DNA from: Zobellella taiwanensis
Lineage (GTDB): Bacteria; Pseudomonadota; Gammaproteobacteria; Enterobacterales; Aeromonadaceae
Direction of reading: 5' to 3'
Length of the DNA stretch: 64,000 nucleotides
Assembly (NCBI RefSeq): GCF_003012795.1
Contig: NZ_PXYH01000013.1
Coordinates: 35,894-99,893, forward strand
Part shown: positions 16,908 to 26,628 of the stretch, piece by piece
Position numbering within the stretch: the stretch's first letter is position 1
Layout: each line of letters starts with the position of its first letter
Notes under the pieces: generated by a model
Seen by the model: the letters and a program-made list of their open reading frames with translations, nothing else
Database searches by the model: none
What the model was told of the DNA's origin: nothing
Translations under genes and position numbers: made by a program

Positions 16908-19715
16908 TTACCGGCTGGCCTCGTCCACCAGATAGAGGATGGACTCGTAGTTGATGCCGCTGTGGTGGCTGAGGCCCAGCTCGCAGGTGCGGCTGTTGCT
17001 CACCCCCCGGGTACAGTCGGCGGGTACCTGGGCGCGCAGCGGTTTCAGGGCCGAGGCGTTGAGTTCGGGGGTGGTGAAACCCTTGTCGCCGGCGAAGCCG
17101 CAGCACTCGATGTGTTCCGGCACCACCACCCGGGCGGCGCAGCGTTTGGCCAGCGCCAGCATCTTGTCGGCCAGCCCCAGGTGCCGGCTGCTGCAGGTGA
17201 CGTGCAGCATCACCGTTTCCCGTACCGGCTTCAGTTCGAGCCGGTCCAGCGCCTGTTCCAGGATGAACTGCACCGGCTCGAAGATCGCCAGCGGCAGCTT
17301 GCCCTGCTCCCGGCTGCGCTTGGCGCAGGGGCTGGTATCCATCAGTACCGGCCAGCGGCCCTGCTCCGAGGCCTGCCACAGTTTTGCTTCCAGCTCTGCA
17401 GCCTTGTCGTCGGCCAGCGCCAGCATGCCCTTGCTCTGCCAGGGCTGGCCGCAGCACAGGCTGGTCAGATCCTTCGGTATTATCACCTCAAAGCCGGCTT
17501 TCTCCAGCACTGCCAGGGTCACCTCGGTAAGGGAGCGGCCGTCTTTGGCGCCCGGTGACTGGCCCAGGGTGCGGCTGGCGCAGGAAGGAAAGTAGACCAC
17601 TTTGGGCCGTCCTTCATGGGGACTGCTGGCGCTGGGCCGGTGCCGGTTGGCGGCCGGGGTCTCCGGCAGCCACAGCGGCACCTTGTTGTGGCTGACTTTG
17701 CGCAGCCCCCGGTTGAGCTTGCTTAAGTTTCGTTCGCCCAGCAGCCGGCGGCCGAGGGCGGCCGAGTTCAGGCCCAGCCCTACCAGGGTGGTGGTGGCGG
17801 CGAAGTGATCCGCGGTCCAGCGGGTGATGGGGTCGAACTTGCGGTAGCGCGCGGTGCGCAGTTGGCGCACCAGATCACCGGTATTGATGCCCACCGGGCA
17901 GCGCTGGGCGCACAGGCCGGTGGCGGCGCAGGTGTCCACCCCCTGGTACTGGAACACCTGCTCCAGGCCGTCTTCGGTGGCTTCGCCCTGGGCGGCCCGG
18001 CGGCTTAGCTCGCGGAACAGCACGATGCGCTGGCGCGGGGTCAGGCTGAGATCCCGGGACGGGCATACCGCCTCGCAGAAGCCGCACTCGATGCACTTGT
18101 CGACGATGGCGTCGGCGGCGGGCAGGGGCTTGAGATCCTTGAGGTGGGCCTGGTGGTCGTCGTTGAGGATGACCCCCGGATTGAGGATGCCGTCCGGATC
18201 GAACAACGTCTTGATCTGCTGCATCAGGGCATAACCGTCCTGGCCCCATTCCAGCTCCACATAGGGCGCCATATTGCGGCCGGTGCCGTGCTCGGCCTTG
18301 AGCGAGCCCTGGTATTCCACCGCCACCAACTGGGCCACGGCGTCCATAAAGCCGCCGTAACGCTCCAGCTCGGCTTGCGAGTCGAACCCCTGGGTGAACA
18401 CAAAGTGCAGGTTGCCGGCCAGGGCATGGCCGAAAATAATGGCTTCCGAGTAGCCGAAACGGTCGAACAGGGCGGTCAGCTTGCGCACCGCCGGGGCCAG
18501 CTCTTCCACAGGAAAGGCCACGTCCTCGATGATAACGGTGGTGCCGGTTTCGCGCACCGCGCCCACCGCCGGAAACATGCCCTTGCGGATGCCCCAGAGG
18601 GTGGCGCAGGTGGCCCTGTCCTGGGTGAAGGCCACCTGATCGAGGCGGTTAAAGCCGGCCACCGCCGCCATCGCCTGCTCGCATTTGGCCAGCAGCCCGG
18701 CTTCGTCGGCGCCGTGCACTTCCACCAGCAGGGCGGCGGCCTCCAGATCCAGTTCGCGGATAAAACCGGGCATGCCCGGCTTGTCGGCGATGGATTTCAG
18801 CGCCCGGCCGTCCATCAGCTCCACCGCCGCCACTTCGGTGCCGGCCAGGGCGGTTACCGCCCGGCAGGTGGTTTCGATGTCCGCATACACCAGCAGGCAG
18901 GAGGCCTTGAACGGATGATCGGGCACGGTGTGATAGCTGACCTCCGCCATAAAGCCGAGGGTGCCTTCGGAGCCAATCATCAGGTGGGCCAGGATGTCGA
19001 AGGGATCCTCGAAGTCGACCAGGGCGTTCAGGCTGTAGCCGGTGGTGTTCTTCAGCCGGTATTTGTGGCGGATGCGCTCGCAAAGCTCCCGGTTGGCTTT
19101 CACTTCTTCGCTCAGCCGCTGGAGACCGGCCAGCAGTTCGGGCTTCTGCCCGGCGAAGCGGGCCCGGCTTTGTTCGTCCCGGGTGTCGAGCCGGGTACCG
19201 TCTGCCAGTATCAGCTTAAGGCCGTGCAGGGTCTGGTAGGAATTCTGGGCGGTGCCGCAGCACATGCCAGAGGCATTGTTGGCGGCGATGCCGCCGATCT
19301 TGCAGCTGTTGATGGAGGCCGGATCCGGGCCGATTTTACGGCCGTAGGGTGCCAGGTAGCGGTTGGCATCGGCGCCGATCACCCCGGGTTGCAGGGCGAT
19401 CTGGTGGCCGTTATCAATAATTTTGTGCCTGCGCCAGTCGTCGGTGAGGGTGATCAGCACAGAATCGGACACCGCCTGGCCCGACAGGCTGGTGCCGGCG
19501 GCGCGGAAGGTGCAGTGAATGCGGTGCTGGCGGCACAGTTCGAGCACCCGCGCTACTTCGTCGGTGCTTGCCAGGCGCAGCACCATTCTGGGGACCAGCC
19601 GGTAGAAGCTGGCGTCGGTGCCATAGGCCAGGCAGAGGGACGGATCCTGGATAATGCGCCCGGCGGGCAGGAAGCCGGCCAGCTCGTTGGCCAGTTGCCG
19701 ATAGCGGGCTTCCAT
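16908..19715 (-). CDS. dld: Quinone-linked FAD/4Fe-4S D-lactate dehydrogenase (Dld-II type)
   Basis: Oxidises D-lactate to pyruvate and feeds electrons to the quinone pool at the inner membrane. 935 residues from the ATG at 19715. N-terminal FAD_binding_4 domain (GTSLSGQAVSDSVLI, CKIGGIAANNASGMCCG), FAD-oxidase C domain (HALAGNLHFVF), a 4Fe-4S pair (CIECGFCEAVCPSR and CAATGLCAQRCPVG) and two C-terminal CCG-type cysteine domains (CCGQPW, CCGFAGDKG). Size and context match Shewanella Dld-II (SO_1521 type). The start codon overlaps the lldG stop (TGATG), so the longer 1017-residue reading beginning at 19961 is not real. Confidence 0.94.
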   Translation of the reverse strand: MEARYRQLANELAGFLPAGRIIQDPSLCLAYGTDASFYRLVPRMVLRLASTDEVARVLELCRQHRIHCTFRAAGTSLSGQAVSDSVLITLTDDWRRHKIIDNGHQIALQPGVIGADANRYLAPYGRKIGPDPASINSCKIGGIAANNASGMCCGTAQNSYQTLHGLKLILADGTRLDTRDEQSRARFAGQKPELLAGLQRLSEEVKANRELCERIRHKYRLKNTTGYSLNALVDFEDPFDILAHLMIGSEGTLGFMAEVSYHTVPDHPFKASCLLVYADIETTCRAVTALAGTEVAAVELMDGRALKSIADKPGMPGFIRELDLEAAALLVEVHGADEAGLLAKCEQAMAAVAGFNRLDQVAFTQDRATCATLWGIRKGMFPAVGAVRETGTTVIIEDVAFPVEELAPAVRKLTALFDRFGYSEAIIFGHALAGNLHFVFTQGFDSQAELERYGGFMDAVAQLVAVEYQGSLKAEHGTGRNMAPYVELEWGQDGYALMQQIKTLFDPDGILNPGVILNDDHQAHLKDLKPLPAADAIVDKCIECGFCEAVCPSRDLSLTPRQRIVLFRELSRRAAQGEATEDGLEQVFQYQGVDTCAATGLCAQRCPVGINTGDLVRQLRTARYRKFDPITRWTADHFAATTTLVGLGLNSAALGRRLLGERNLSKLNRGLRKVSHNKVPLWLPETPAANRHRPSASSPHEGRPKVVYFPSCASRTLGQSPGAKDGRSLTEVTLAVLEKAGFEVIIPKDLTSLCCGQPWQSKGMLALADDKAAELEAKLWQASEQGRWPVLMDTSPCAKRSREQGKLPLAIFEPVQFILEQALDRLELKPVRETVMLHVTCSSRHLGLADKMLALAKRCAARVVVPEHIECCGFAGDKGFTTPELNASALKPLRAQVPADCTRGVSNSRTCELGLSHHSGINYESILYLVDEASR

Positions 19716-20368
19716 CAGGCGTCCTCCAGGATCAGTACCAGCAGTTCCTTGGGCCCGTGGGCGCCGTAGGCCAGGGTCTGCTGGATGTCGGCGGTCTTGG
19801 ACGGGCCGGACACCAGCAGCAGGTTGGTGGGCATGGCCTGGTGCCAGCCCTGGGCGGCCATCATGGCCGGCAGGTTGGGGTACAGGGTGGAGGCCTTGAG
19901 AATGGCGATATGGCGCGGCGGCACCAGCGACAGGGTGCGCGGCTCGGCCGGGCCCGGCCACAGCACCAGGCTGCCGGTGGCGGCGATGGCGCCGTGGCAG
20001 CCGGTGATGCCGGCGTCTACCCGGTTGAACAGCTCGTCCTTCCAGGCTTCCAGGGGGCGGTCGAACAGCACCTGTTCGGCGGTGTCGGCCAGGGCCTGGC
20101 TGATTTCCCCGAAGAAGTCGCCGCCGGTGCCGGTGGCGACGCGCTTAAGAGCTGCCTGTTCCACATGGGTTTTCAGGGTGGCGACCAGCTCGGCCCGGGG
20201 CAGGCGGCGCACCTCGGCGTGGTTCTGCTCCAGCAGCTCGGTCAGGCGGGCCAGCATCTCTGCCTGCCCGCTCTGGTTCCAGATGGGATAGTCCGGGTCG
20301 TTTACCGGCAGCGGCTTGGCCTTGGCCTGGCGCAGCCGGTCGAGAATGGCGTGACGGGCGTTCGACAT
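19715..20368 (-). CDS. lldG: L-lactate oxidation complex subunit LldG (LutC family)
   Basis: LUD-domain protein, 217 residues from the ATG at 20368, which overlaps the lldF stop (TAATG). Conserved features: the DRPLEAWKDELFNRVDAGITGCHGAIAATGSLVL segment and the end LVSGPSKTADIQQTLAYGAHGPKELLVLIL, typical of LutC/YkgG. With LldE and LldF it forms the iron-sulfur L-lactate dehydrogenase found in Shewanella, Campylobacter and Bacillus (LutABC). Confidence 0.94.
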   Translation of the reverse strand: MSNARHAILDRLRQAKAKPLPVNDPDYPIWNQSGQAEMLARLTELLEQNHAEVRRLPRAELVATLKTHVEQAALKRVATGTGGDFFGEISQALADTAEQVLFDRPLEAWKDELFNRVDAGITGCHGAIAATGSLVLWPGPAEPRTLSLVPPRHIAILKASTLYPNLPAMMAAQGWHQAMPTNLLLVSGPSKTADIQQTLAYGAHGPKELLVLILEDA

Positions 20369-21786
20369 TACTTGTTCCTCTCGGCCATAAGTTCGCGCAG
20401 GGTTCTGGCGGCGGGTTGGGGGGCGGTGCGGCAGCGGGTCCAGGGGCCCAGTTTTTTCGGCATCAGGCCGCGCAGCCGGGTTGCGCACCAGCTCAGCATA
20501 CGGTACAGGGCCGGCTTGCTGGTGACCAGGCCGAAGCTGCGCCAGACAAAGGCTTCGGCATTGCTGGCCGCGGCCTTCTGGCCGCGCAGGGGCGGCACGC
20601 CGGGGCGCGGATCCTGCTTGGCCTCGTGGCGCAGCCGCTGCAGCAACTCGGGGATGGGAATGCGCACCGGGCATACCTCGCCGCAGGCGCCGCACAGGCT
20701 GGAGGCGGTGGGCAGATCCTGGGTGGCTTCCAGCCCCATCAGGTGGGGCGAGATGATCTTGCCGATGGGGCCCGGATAGACGGTGCCGTAGGCGTGGCCG
20801 CCGATGCGGGTGTACACCGGGCAGTGGTTCATGCAGGCGCCGCAGCGGATGCACTGCAGGGTCTTGCGCATTTCCTCGTCCACGAAGGCCTGGCTGCGGC
20901 CGTTGTCGAGCAGCACCAGGTGCACCTCCCTGGGGCCGTCCAGCTCATCGTCCTTGCGCGGGCCGCTTATCATGTTGAAGTAGGTGGTGATGGCCTGGCC
21001 GGTGGCGGAGCGGGTGAGGGCGCTGAACAGGGGTGGCACGTCGGCCAGGAACTCCACCACCTTCTCGATGCCGGTGATGGCGATGTGCACCTCGGGCACA
21101 GTGGTGCACATGCGGCCGTTGCCTTCGTTTTCCACCAGGCAGAGGGTGCCGGTTTCGGCCACCGCGAAGTTGACGCCGGAGACCCCGATGTGGGCTTCGC
21201 GGAATTTCTCGCGCAGCACATTGCGGCCGGTCTGGATAAGCCGATCCACGTCCAGGGTGTGCTGGAAACCGGGCACGTGCTCGGCGAACAGGTCCGCCAC
21301 CTGCCGCTTGTTCTTGTGGATGGCGGGCATGATGATGTGCGACGGGGTCTCGTTGCCGAGCTGGACGATGTATTCGCCCATGTCGCTTTCCAGGCAGCGG
21401 ATGCCTTCTTTTTCCATCTGGTGGTTGAGCTCGATTTCCTCGCTCACCATGGACTTGCCCTTCACCGCCAGGGTGCCGCCGTGGGACCGGATGATGTCGG
21501 CGAAGAGGGCGTTGGCCTGCTCGGCGTTTTCGGCCCAGTGCACCCGGATGCCGTTGGCGATGCAGTTGGCTTCCAGTTGCTCCAGCAGCGCGGGCAGCTT
21601 GCTCAGGCAGCGCTGGCGGATGGCCTCGGCCCGGTCGCGGATGGCTTGTTCCTCGCCGGCGTCGGCGAAGGCGGTTTTGCGCTTGTCGCGCAGGTAATCC
21701 ATGGCGCCGCGGAAGTTGGCGCGCAGCTCCTTGTCGGCCAGGGCCGCCTCGGCCTGGGGATGGAACAGCTGGGGTTTATTGTGCAT
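20368..21786 (-). CDS. lldF: L-lactate oxidation iron-sulfur subunit LldF (LutB family)
   Basis: A 472-residue LUD plus ferredoxin-type protein. It contains the LUD region (residues about 60-300, GGTLAVKGKSMVSEEIELNHQMEKEG, NFAVAETGTLCLVENEGNGRM) and two 4Fe-4S motifs, CIRCGACMNHCPVY and CGACGEVCPVRIPI. It is the electron-transfer core of the LldEFG L-lactate dehydrogenase. It starts 11 bp inside lldE and hands over to lldG by a one-base overlap. Confidence 0.95.
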   Translation of the reverse strand: MHNKPQLFHPQAEAALADKELRANFRGAMDYLRDKRKTAFADAGEEQAIRDRAEAIRQRCLSKLPALLEQLEANCIANGIRVHWAENAEQANALFADIIRSHGGTLAVKGKSMVSEEIELNHQMEKEGIRCLESDMGEYIVQLGNETPSHIIMPAIHKNKRQVADLFAEHVPGFQHTLDVDRLIQTGRNVLREKFREAHIGVSGVNFAVAETGTLCLVENEGNGRMCTTVPEVHIAITGIEKVVEFLADVPPLFSALTRSATGQAITTYFNMISGPRKDDELDGPREVHLVLLDNGRSQAFVDEEMRKTLQCIRCGACMNHCPVYTRIGGHAYGTVYPGPIGKIISPHLMGLEATQDLPTASSLCGACGEVCPVRIPIPELLQRLRHEAKQDPRPGVPPLRGQKAAASNAEAFVWRSFGLVTSKPALYRMLSWCATRLRGLMPKKLGPWTRCRTAPQPAARTLRELMAERNK

Positions 21787-22555
21787 GAGGTCCCTCCAGT
21801 CGTTCCAGCAGGAAGCTGGCCAGGTGAATGCCTTTCATTTCTTTCTTCTGGTATTCGAAGGCGCCGTTGATATTGAGCAGGCAGCCCCAGTCGGCGCTGA
21901 TGAGCTGGGCGGCGCCGGTGTCGTTCAGGTGCTGGGTCTTGTCCTGCACCATGGCTTCGCTGATGGCCGGGTGGCGCACCGAGAAGGTGCCGCCGAAGCC
22001 GCAGCATTCGCTTTCGTAGGCCTGCTCGCGCAGCTCCACCCGGTCCAGCTGGCCCAGTAACTGGCGGGCGGTGATGTGCACCTTCATTTCCCGGCGGGCG
22101 GCGCAGGAGGTGTGCAGCACCACCGAGGTGGCCGGGCCCTGGTCGCTGAGCCGGATGCGGCAGACCTGGACCAGGAATTCGGTCAGTTCGAATACCCGAT
22201 CACAGAATTGTTCGGCCTGCTGCTGGTGTTCGCTGCCGGCGAACAGCCGCCGGTAGTGGTGATGCATCATGCCGCCGCAGGAGCCGGACAGTACCACCAC
22301 CGGCCAGGGCTCGGGGAACAACGCCATCTGGCTGAGGGCCGTGGTGCGGGCGTCGTCTTCGTAGCCGGAGGAGTAGGCGGGCTGGCCGCAGCAGGTCTGT
22401 TTGGGCACGTAGATGACTTCGACCCCGGCCAGCTCCAGCAGGCGGATGGCATCCAGCCCGCTCTGGGGCGAGAACATGTCCACCAGGCAGGTGGCGTAGA
22501 TATACACCTTTTCTGGCTTGGCCGGGTAGATACGGATAGCGGACGACATAGACAT
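21776..22555 (-). CDS. lldE: L-lactate oxidation subunit LldE (LutA family)
   Basis: A 259-residue protein with two CCG (cysteine-rich) domains, as in glycolate oxidase GlcF and heterodisulfide reductase subunit B: TCCGQPAYSSGYEDDA in the first half and SECCGFGGTFSVRHP in the second. Together with LldF and LldG it oxidises L-lactate to pyruvate. The start ATG at 22555 encodes MSMSSAIRI; a second ATG two codons later is possible. Confidence 0.94.
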   Translation of the reverse strand: MSMSSAIRIYPAKPEKVYIYATCLVDMFSPQSGLDAIRLLELAGVEVIYVPKQTCCGQPAYSSGYEDDARTTALSQMALFPEPWPVVVLSGSCGGMMHHHYRRLFAGSEHQQQAEQFCDRVFELTEFLVQVCRIRLSDQGPATSVVLHTSCAARREMKVHITARQLLGQLDRVELREQAYESECCGFGGTFSVRHPAISEAMVQDKTQHLNDTGAAQLISADWGCLLNINGAFEYQKKEMKGIHLASFLLERLEGPHAQ

Positions 22556-22580
22556 TTACCTTCAGTTTTTAACAGAATTT

Positions 22581-22744
22581 GACAGCCCGGGAGTGGTCGA
22601 CCAAAGGGCCGACTCCGCCGACACGCTGTAAATACATCCCTGTACGCTCGGACACGCCTTCCCTGGCGTGTCACGGTCGGCTGAGCCGGTCCCTTTGTTC
22701 TCCTTCCGGCCTTTGAGTGGCCTGCATGGGCCCGGAAGTCTGTC
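22581..22744. repeat. Highly structured intergenic element between lldP and lldE
   Basis: Nested inverted repeats: AAAGGG...GCCGAC (22603-22613) pairs with GTCGGC (22676-22681) and CCCTTT (22691-22696); inside them GACACGCC / GGCGTGTC (22651-22658 / 22665-22672) forms a hairpin; outer GACAG / CTGTC ends are at 22581 and 22740. A separate stem GAGCCGGG / CCCGGCTC follows at 22779-22798, beside the lldP stop, but lacks a T-run. The element looks like an interspersed palindrome family. It may attenuate lldP to lldE read-through. Confidence 0.55.
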
Positions 22745-22804
22745 AGCCACCTGTATTGCTTCATCTTTTTATGCAGGGAGCCGGGTTTGTCCCGGCTCGG
22801 TCTG

Positions 22805-24505
22805 TCAGGATAACTTCAACAAGGGGTCCGAGATGCCCAGGCCATAGATGGCGATCATGCCGATGATGCCGATGGCCACCAGGTAGTAGAGGGTGGGCAG
22901 GGCGGTCTTGCGCAATGTGGTGCCTTCCCGGCCCAGCAGGCCGACGGTGGCCGAGGCCGCCACCACGTTGTGGATAGCGATCATGTTGCCGGCGGCGGCG
23001 CCCACCGCCTGCAGTGCCACTACCATGGCGGTGGACACGCCCAGGGTCTGGGCCACCTCGAACTGGAACTGGGAGAACATCATGTTGGACACGGTATTCG
23101 ATCCGGCGATAAAGGCGCCCAGGGCGCCGATGACGCCGCTGATGGCGGGGAAGAAGTCGCCCACCAGATCGGCGGCCACCTTGGCGGTCATTACCGGCAT
23201 GCTGGCGAGGTCGGCACCGTTGACCCCGGAGTTGATGAACAGGCGCACCATGGGCACGGTGAACATCAGTACGAAGCCGGCGCCGATCAGGGTTTTGGAG
23301 GATTCGCCGATCGCCGGACCAAAGGCCTTGAGGGAGCGGGTCTGGCTCAGCACCGCCACCAGGGAGACGAACACCAGTATGCCGCCGGGCAGGTACAGGG
23401 GCTGGATGCCGGCACTGATGCCCGCCTCGCCCAGAATGTTGCTGAAGGCGATGTTCCAGCCGCTGAGCAGGGCCTTGAAGCCCTCATGGGTGCGGCTCAG
23501 CACCAGCAGCACCGGCAGCAGCAGGTAGGGGAACCAGGCCAGGCCCAGGCTGATCGGCTTTTTGGTCAGATCGTCGGTGTTGATGGTGAGCGAGCCCAGC
23601 CATTCCGCCGGCCAGTCTTTTTCCTGCGGAAAGTCGAAGGTGCTTTTGGGCACCAGGAACCCCTTGCGGGCGGCGGTCACCACCAGGGCCAGGCCGACCA
23701 GGCCGCCAACCAGGGAGGGGAACTCGGGACCGAGCAGCACGCCGGTGAGGGCGTAGGGCACGGTGAAGGCCAGGCCGGCAAAGATGGCGAAGGGCAGGAT
23801 TTCCAGACCTTCCTTCCAGCTTTTGTTGTTACCGAAGAAACGGGTCAGCATCATGCACATGAACAGCGGCATCAGGATGCCGACAATGGCGTGGGTAATG
23901 GCCACGTTGTCGGTGACGGTCTGCAGGTAGGCCTCCCAGCCGGAGCCGCCGGCGGTGAGGGTACTGTTGATGGCGCCATTGTCCAGGCCGGTGGTGACGC
24001 CCACGATAATGGGGGTGCCGACGGCGCCGAAGGAAACCGGTGTGCTCTGGATCAGCATGCCCATCAGCACCGCCGCCAGGGCGGGAAAGCCCAGTGCCAC
24101 CATCAGCGGGGCGGCCACGGCGGCGGGGGTGCCAAAACCGGAGGCGCCCTCGATAAAGCAGCCGAAGCACCAGGCGACGATAATGGCCTGGATGCGACGG
24201 TCGGGCGAAATGGATGTGAAGCCGTTACGGATGGTAGTGATGGCGCCGGTATGCTTTAAGGTGTTGAGCAGCAGGATGGCACCGAAGATGATCCACAGCA
24301 GCGACAACGAGATCACCACGCCCTGCAGGGTGGAAGCAATCACCCGGGTGGTGCTCATGTCCCACACCCAGAGAGCGATGACAACGGTAAGCAGAAAGGC
24401 CAGGGGCATGGCGCGCTTGGCCGGCCATTGCAGGCCCACCAGCAGGACGGCAGCGAGCACTATCGGCGAAAACGCCAGCAGCGCCAGTAGGGTATCGTTC
24501 AGCAT
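22805..24505 (-). CDS. lldP: L-lactate permease
   Basis: Polytopic inner-membrane lactate:proton symporter, 566 residues and about 13-14 hydrophobic segments. Family signatures: [26 protein letters not shown], the [15 protein letters not shown] loop, and the C-terminal [29 protein letters not shown]. It is first in the run lldP-lldE-lldF-lldG-dld, so substrate uptake and oxidation of both lactate isomers are encoded together. A 250-bp structured gap separates it from lldE. Confidence 0.96.
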   Translation of the reverse strand: MLNDTLLALLAFSPIVLAAVLLVGLQWPAKRAMPLAFLLTVVIALWVWDMSTTRVIASTLQGVVISLSLLWIIFGAILLLNTLKHTGAITTIRNGFTSISPDRRIQAIIVAWCFGCFIEGASGFGTPAAVAAPLMVALGFPALAAVLMGMLIQSTPVSFGAVGTPIIVGVTTGLDNGAINSTLTAGGSGWEAYLQTVTDNVAITHAIVGILMPLFMCMMLTRFFGNNKSWKEGLEILPFAIFAGLAFTVPYALTGVLLGPEFPSLVGGLVGLALVVTAARKGFLVPKSTFDFPQEKDWPAEWLGSLTINTDDLTKKPISLGLAWFPYLLLPVLLVLSRTHEGFKALLSGWNIAFSNILGEAGISAGIQPLYLPGGILVFVSLVAVLSQTRSLKAFGPAIGESSKTLIGAGFVLMFTVPMVRLFINSGVNGADLASMPVMTAKVAADLVGDFFPAISGVIGALGAFIAGSNTVSNMMFSQFQFEVAQTLGVSTAMVVALQAVGAAAGNMIAIHNVVAASATVGLLGREGTTLRKTALPTLYYLVAIGIIGMIAIYGLGISDPLLKLS

Positions 24506-24663
24506 GGTTGGTCACATCCTTGATTTTGTAGGGTCATCACAGACTTGTTTTTACTATAGGGTACGTGTGCAAGCTTGTTGTTAAGCGGCTGTGACTTTAA
24601 TTCCTTGTTTTTTGTGGATATATAGATTTAATGAAACTCATTGTTTCCAAAAGTGGATAAATA

Positions 24664-25569
24664 ATGCCGAGAACCGACGATCTCATCCTGTTTGCCCAGG
24701 TGGTGGAGCAGGGGTCTTTCAGCAAGGCGGCGGAGGTGAGCGGACTGGCCAATTCGGTGGTCAGCAAGCGCATTGCCCGGCTGGAGGAAGAGCTGGGCAG
24801 TACCCTGATCCACCGCACCACGCGGCGGCTGACGCTGAGCGAAGCAGGCCAGGTGCTGTACCAGCGGGCACGTTTGGTGGCCCAGGCGGCACAGGAGGCA
24901 TTCGACGCCGTTACCGGCTATAGCCAGGCACTGCAGGGCCACATTCGCATGTCGGTGCCGACCATTTCCGGCGAGCTGGTGCTGGCCCGGGCCGTTGGCG
25001 AATTTTGTGAACTGCATCCGGCTATCACGGTGGAAATGTCGCTGGAGAACCGCTTCGTGGATCTGATTGGCGAGGGCTACGACCTGGTGATCCGTACCGG
25101 CCACCTGGACGACTCCAGCCTGATTGCCCGACATATTCTGGACTCGCGCTGGACCATCTGTGCCGCTCCCGCTTATATTAGCCGTCACGGCAAGCCCCAG
25201 GTGCCGGAAGACTTACTCCAACATAACTGCCTTATCTATAGCTATCAGGAAAGCGGTGCCCGCGACTGGCTGTTTACCCGCCACGAAGAAATATACCCCC
25301 TGAGGGTGAGCGGCAACTTCTCCACCGACAATGCTGCGGCCCTGCGCCAGGCGGCCCTGTCCGGTTTTGGCCTGGCCTACCTGCCCCGCTGTCTGGTCTA
25401 CCCGGATCTGCAGGCCGGCCGGCTGGTGGAGCTGCTGCCCCGACAGGTGGGCAAGGTACTCGGTATCTATGCGGTATATCCCTACAGCCGCCAGCCACCA
25501 CGCAAAATAAAGCTGTTGATCGAGCATATCCGTGCCCGTTATATGGATATCAAGCATTACTTTGGATGA
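24664..25569 (+). CDS. LysR-family regulator, probable lactate operon regulator
   Basis: A 301-residue LysR-type regulator: N-terminal winged helix (ILFAQVVEQGSFSKAAEVSGLANSVVSKRIARLEEELG, residues 7-45) and a periplasmic-binding-like effector domain (about 90-295). It is divergent from lldP across 158 bp, the usual arrangement for a LysR protein controlling its neighbour, and a LysR regulator of lactate permease/D-lactate genes is known in Shewanella (LlpR). Control of lldP by this protein is inferred, not shown. It resembles the CrgA/AaeR-like subgroup. The next gene starts 9 bp downstream, so both may be co-transcribed. Confidence 0.88.
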   Translation: MPRTDDLILFAQVVEQGSFSKAAEVSGLANSVVSKRIARLEEELGSTLIHRTTRRLTLSEAGQVLYQRARLVAQAAQEAFDAVTGYSQALQGHIRMSVPTISGELVLARAVGEFCELHPAITVEMSLENRFVDLIGEGYDLVIRTGHLDDSSLIARHILDSRWTICAAPAYISRHGKPQVPEDLLQHNCLIYSYQESGARDWLFTRHEEIYPLRVSGNFSTDNAAALRQAALSGFGLAYLPRCLVYPDLQAGRLVELLPRQVGKVLGIYAVYPYSRQPPRKIKLLIEHIRARYMDIKHYFG

Positions 25570-25578
25570 GGTTGAACC

Positions 25579-26616
25579 ATGATTAAAACCGCAGTGATTG
25601 GCTACGGCCAGTCCGCCAGTATTTTCCACCTGCCCTTTATCGACAGCCTGCCGGAATTCGAACTGGTGGCCATCCATACCTCCAGGCCGGAAAGAGTGGC
25701 CAAGGACTGGCCCGAGATCGCGGTGTATACCGATGTGGACAAGATGCTGGAGGAATCCGGGGCCCGGCTGGTGGTGATTACCGCTCCCAACGAAGTGCAC
25801 TACGAGCTGGGACGCAAGGCGCTCAATGCCGGCCTGCACGTGGTAATGGAAAAACCCATGGTCACCCAGATCCACCAGGGTGTCGAACTGATGAAACTGG
25901 CGGCGGCCAGGAACCTGTGCCTGATCCCCTTCCACAACCGCCGCTGGGACAGCGACTTTCTGACCATCAGGAAACTGCTGGAAGAGCAAAAGGTCGGGCC
26001 CGTTCACGCCTTCGAGTCCCACTTCGACCGTTTCCGGCCCACGCCGCGCCAGCGCTGGCGCGAGCTGCCCGGCGAAGGCGTGGGCACCTGGTTCGATTTG
26101 GGCGCCCACCTGGTGGATCAGGTGCTGGTGCTGTTCGGCAAGCCGCTGGCGGTGACCGGCCGCTGCCTGTCAATGCGTCCGGGCTCGCCGGTCACCGATT
26201 ATTTCCATGTGCAGTTGCATTACAGCGACAAGGAGGTACTGCTGCACTCCAGCCCCTACCATCCCGGGCCCACACTGAGGTTCAAGCTGCAAGGCGAGCA
26301 CGGTTGCTACATCAAGCGGGGGTTCGATCCCCAGGAGGAGCGGCTGCGCGACGGCATAGTGCCCGACTCTCCCTTCCTGGCGAAGGAGGCCGAAAGCGAT
26401 TACGGCATCTTTTATTCAGACGAGGAACCCGAGGTGATCGAATCCGTGGTGGGGGGGTATCGCAATTTTTACCAGGCCACCGCCAGGGCCATTCGCGGTG
26501 AAGGCCCCTTGCCGGTGACCATCCAGGATGCCCTGGACGGGCTCAACATTATCAACCTGGCGGAAAAAAGCACGGCCGAGGGCCGCACTCTGCCGGTGGG
26601 TTCCACCACCTTCTGA
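25579..26616 (+). CDS. Gfo/Idh/MocA-family NAD(P) oxidoreductase, YdgJ-like
   Basis: A 345-residue oxidoreductase with an N-terminal Rossmann fold (AVIGYGQSASIFHLPFI), the EKP motif (VVMEKPMVTQ) carrying the catalytic lysine, and a C-terminal alpha/beta domain. Long stretches match E. coli YdgJ (PFHNRRWDSDFLTIRKLL, FESHFDRFRPTPRQRWRE, GTWFDLGAHLVDQ). YdgJ substrates are not established (scyllo-inosose and other inositol or sugar compounds have been proposed for relatives). It lies 9 bp behind the LysR gene. Confidence 0.9.
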   Translation: MIKTAVIGYGQSASIFHLPFIDSLPEFELVAIHTSRPERVAKDWPEIAVYTDVDKMLEESGARLVVITAPNEVHYELGRKALNAGLHVVMEKPMVTQIHQGVELMKLAAARNLCLIPFHNRRWDSDFLTIRKLLEEQKVGPVHAFESHFDRFRPTPRQRWRELPGEGVGTWFDLGAHLVDQVLVLFGKPLAVTGRCLSMRPGSPVTDYFHVQLHYSDKEVLLHSSPYHPGPTLRFKLQGEHGCYIKRGFDPQEERLRDGIVPDSPFLAKEAESDYGIFYSDEEPEVIESVVGGYRNFYQATARAIRGEGPLPVTIQDALDGLNIINLAEKSTAEGRTLPVGSTTF

Positions 26617-26628
26617 GCCGCCTCTGCC

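Noticed and set aside
16450..17457. 335-residue minus-strand frame crossing the palindrome at 16842
   Set aside because: It runs through two real genes on different strands and the hairpin; it has no homologous features.
18144..19769. 541-residue plus-strand frame over the D-lactate dehydrogenase gene
   Set aside because: Antisense to the FAD and cysteine motifs of Dld; it carries no domain of its own.
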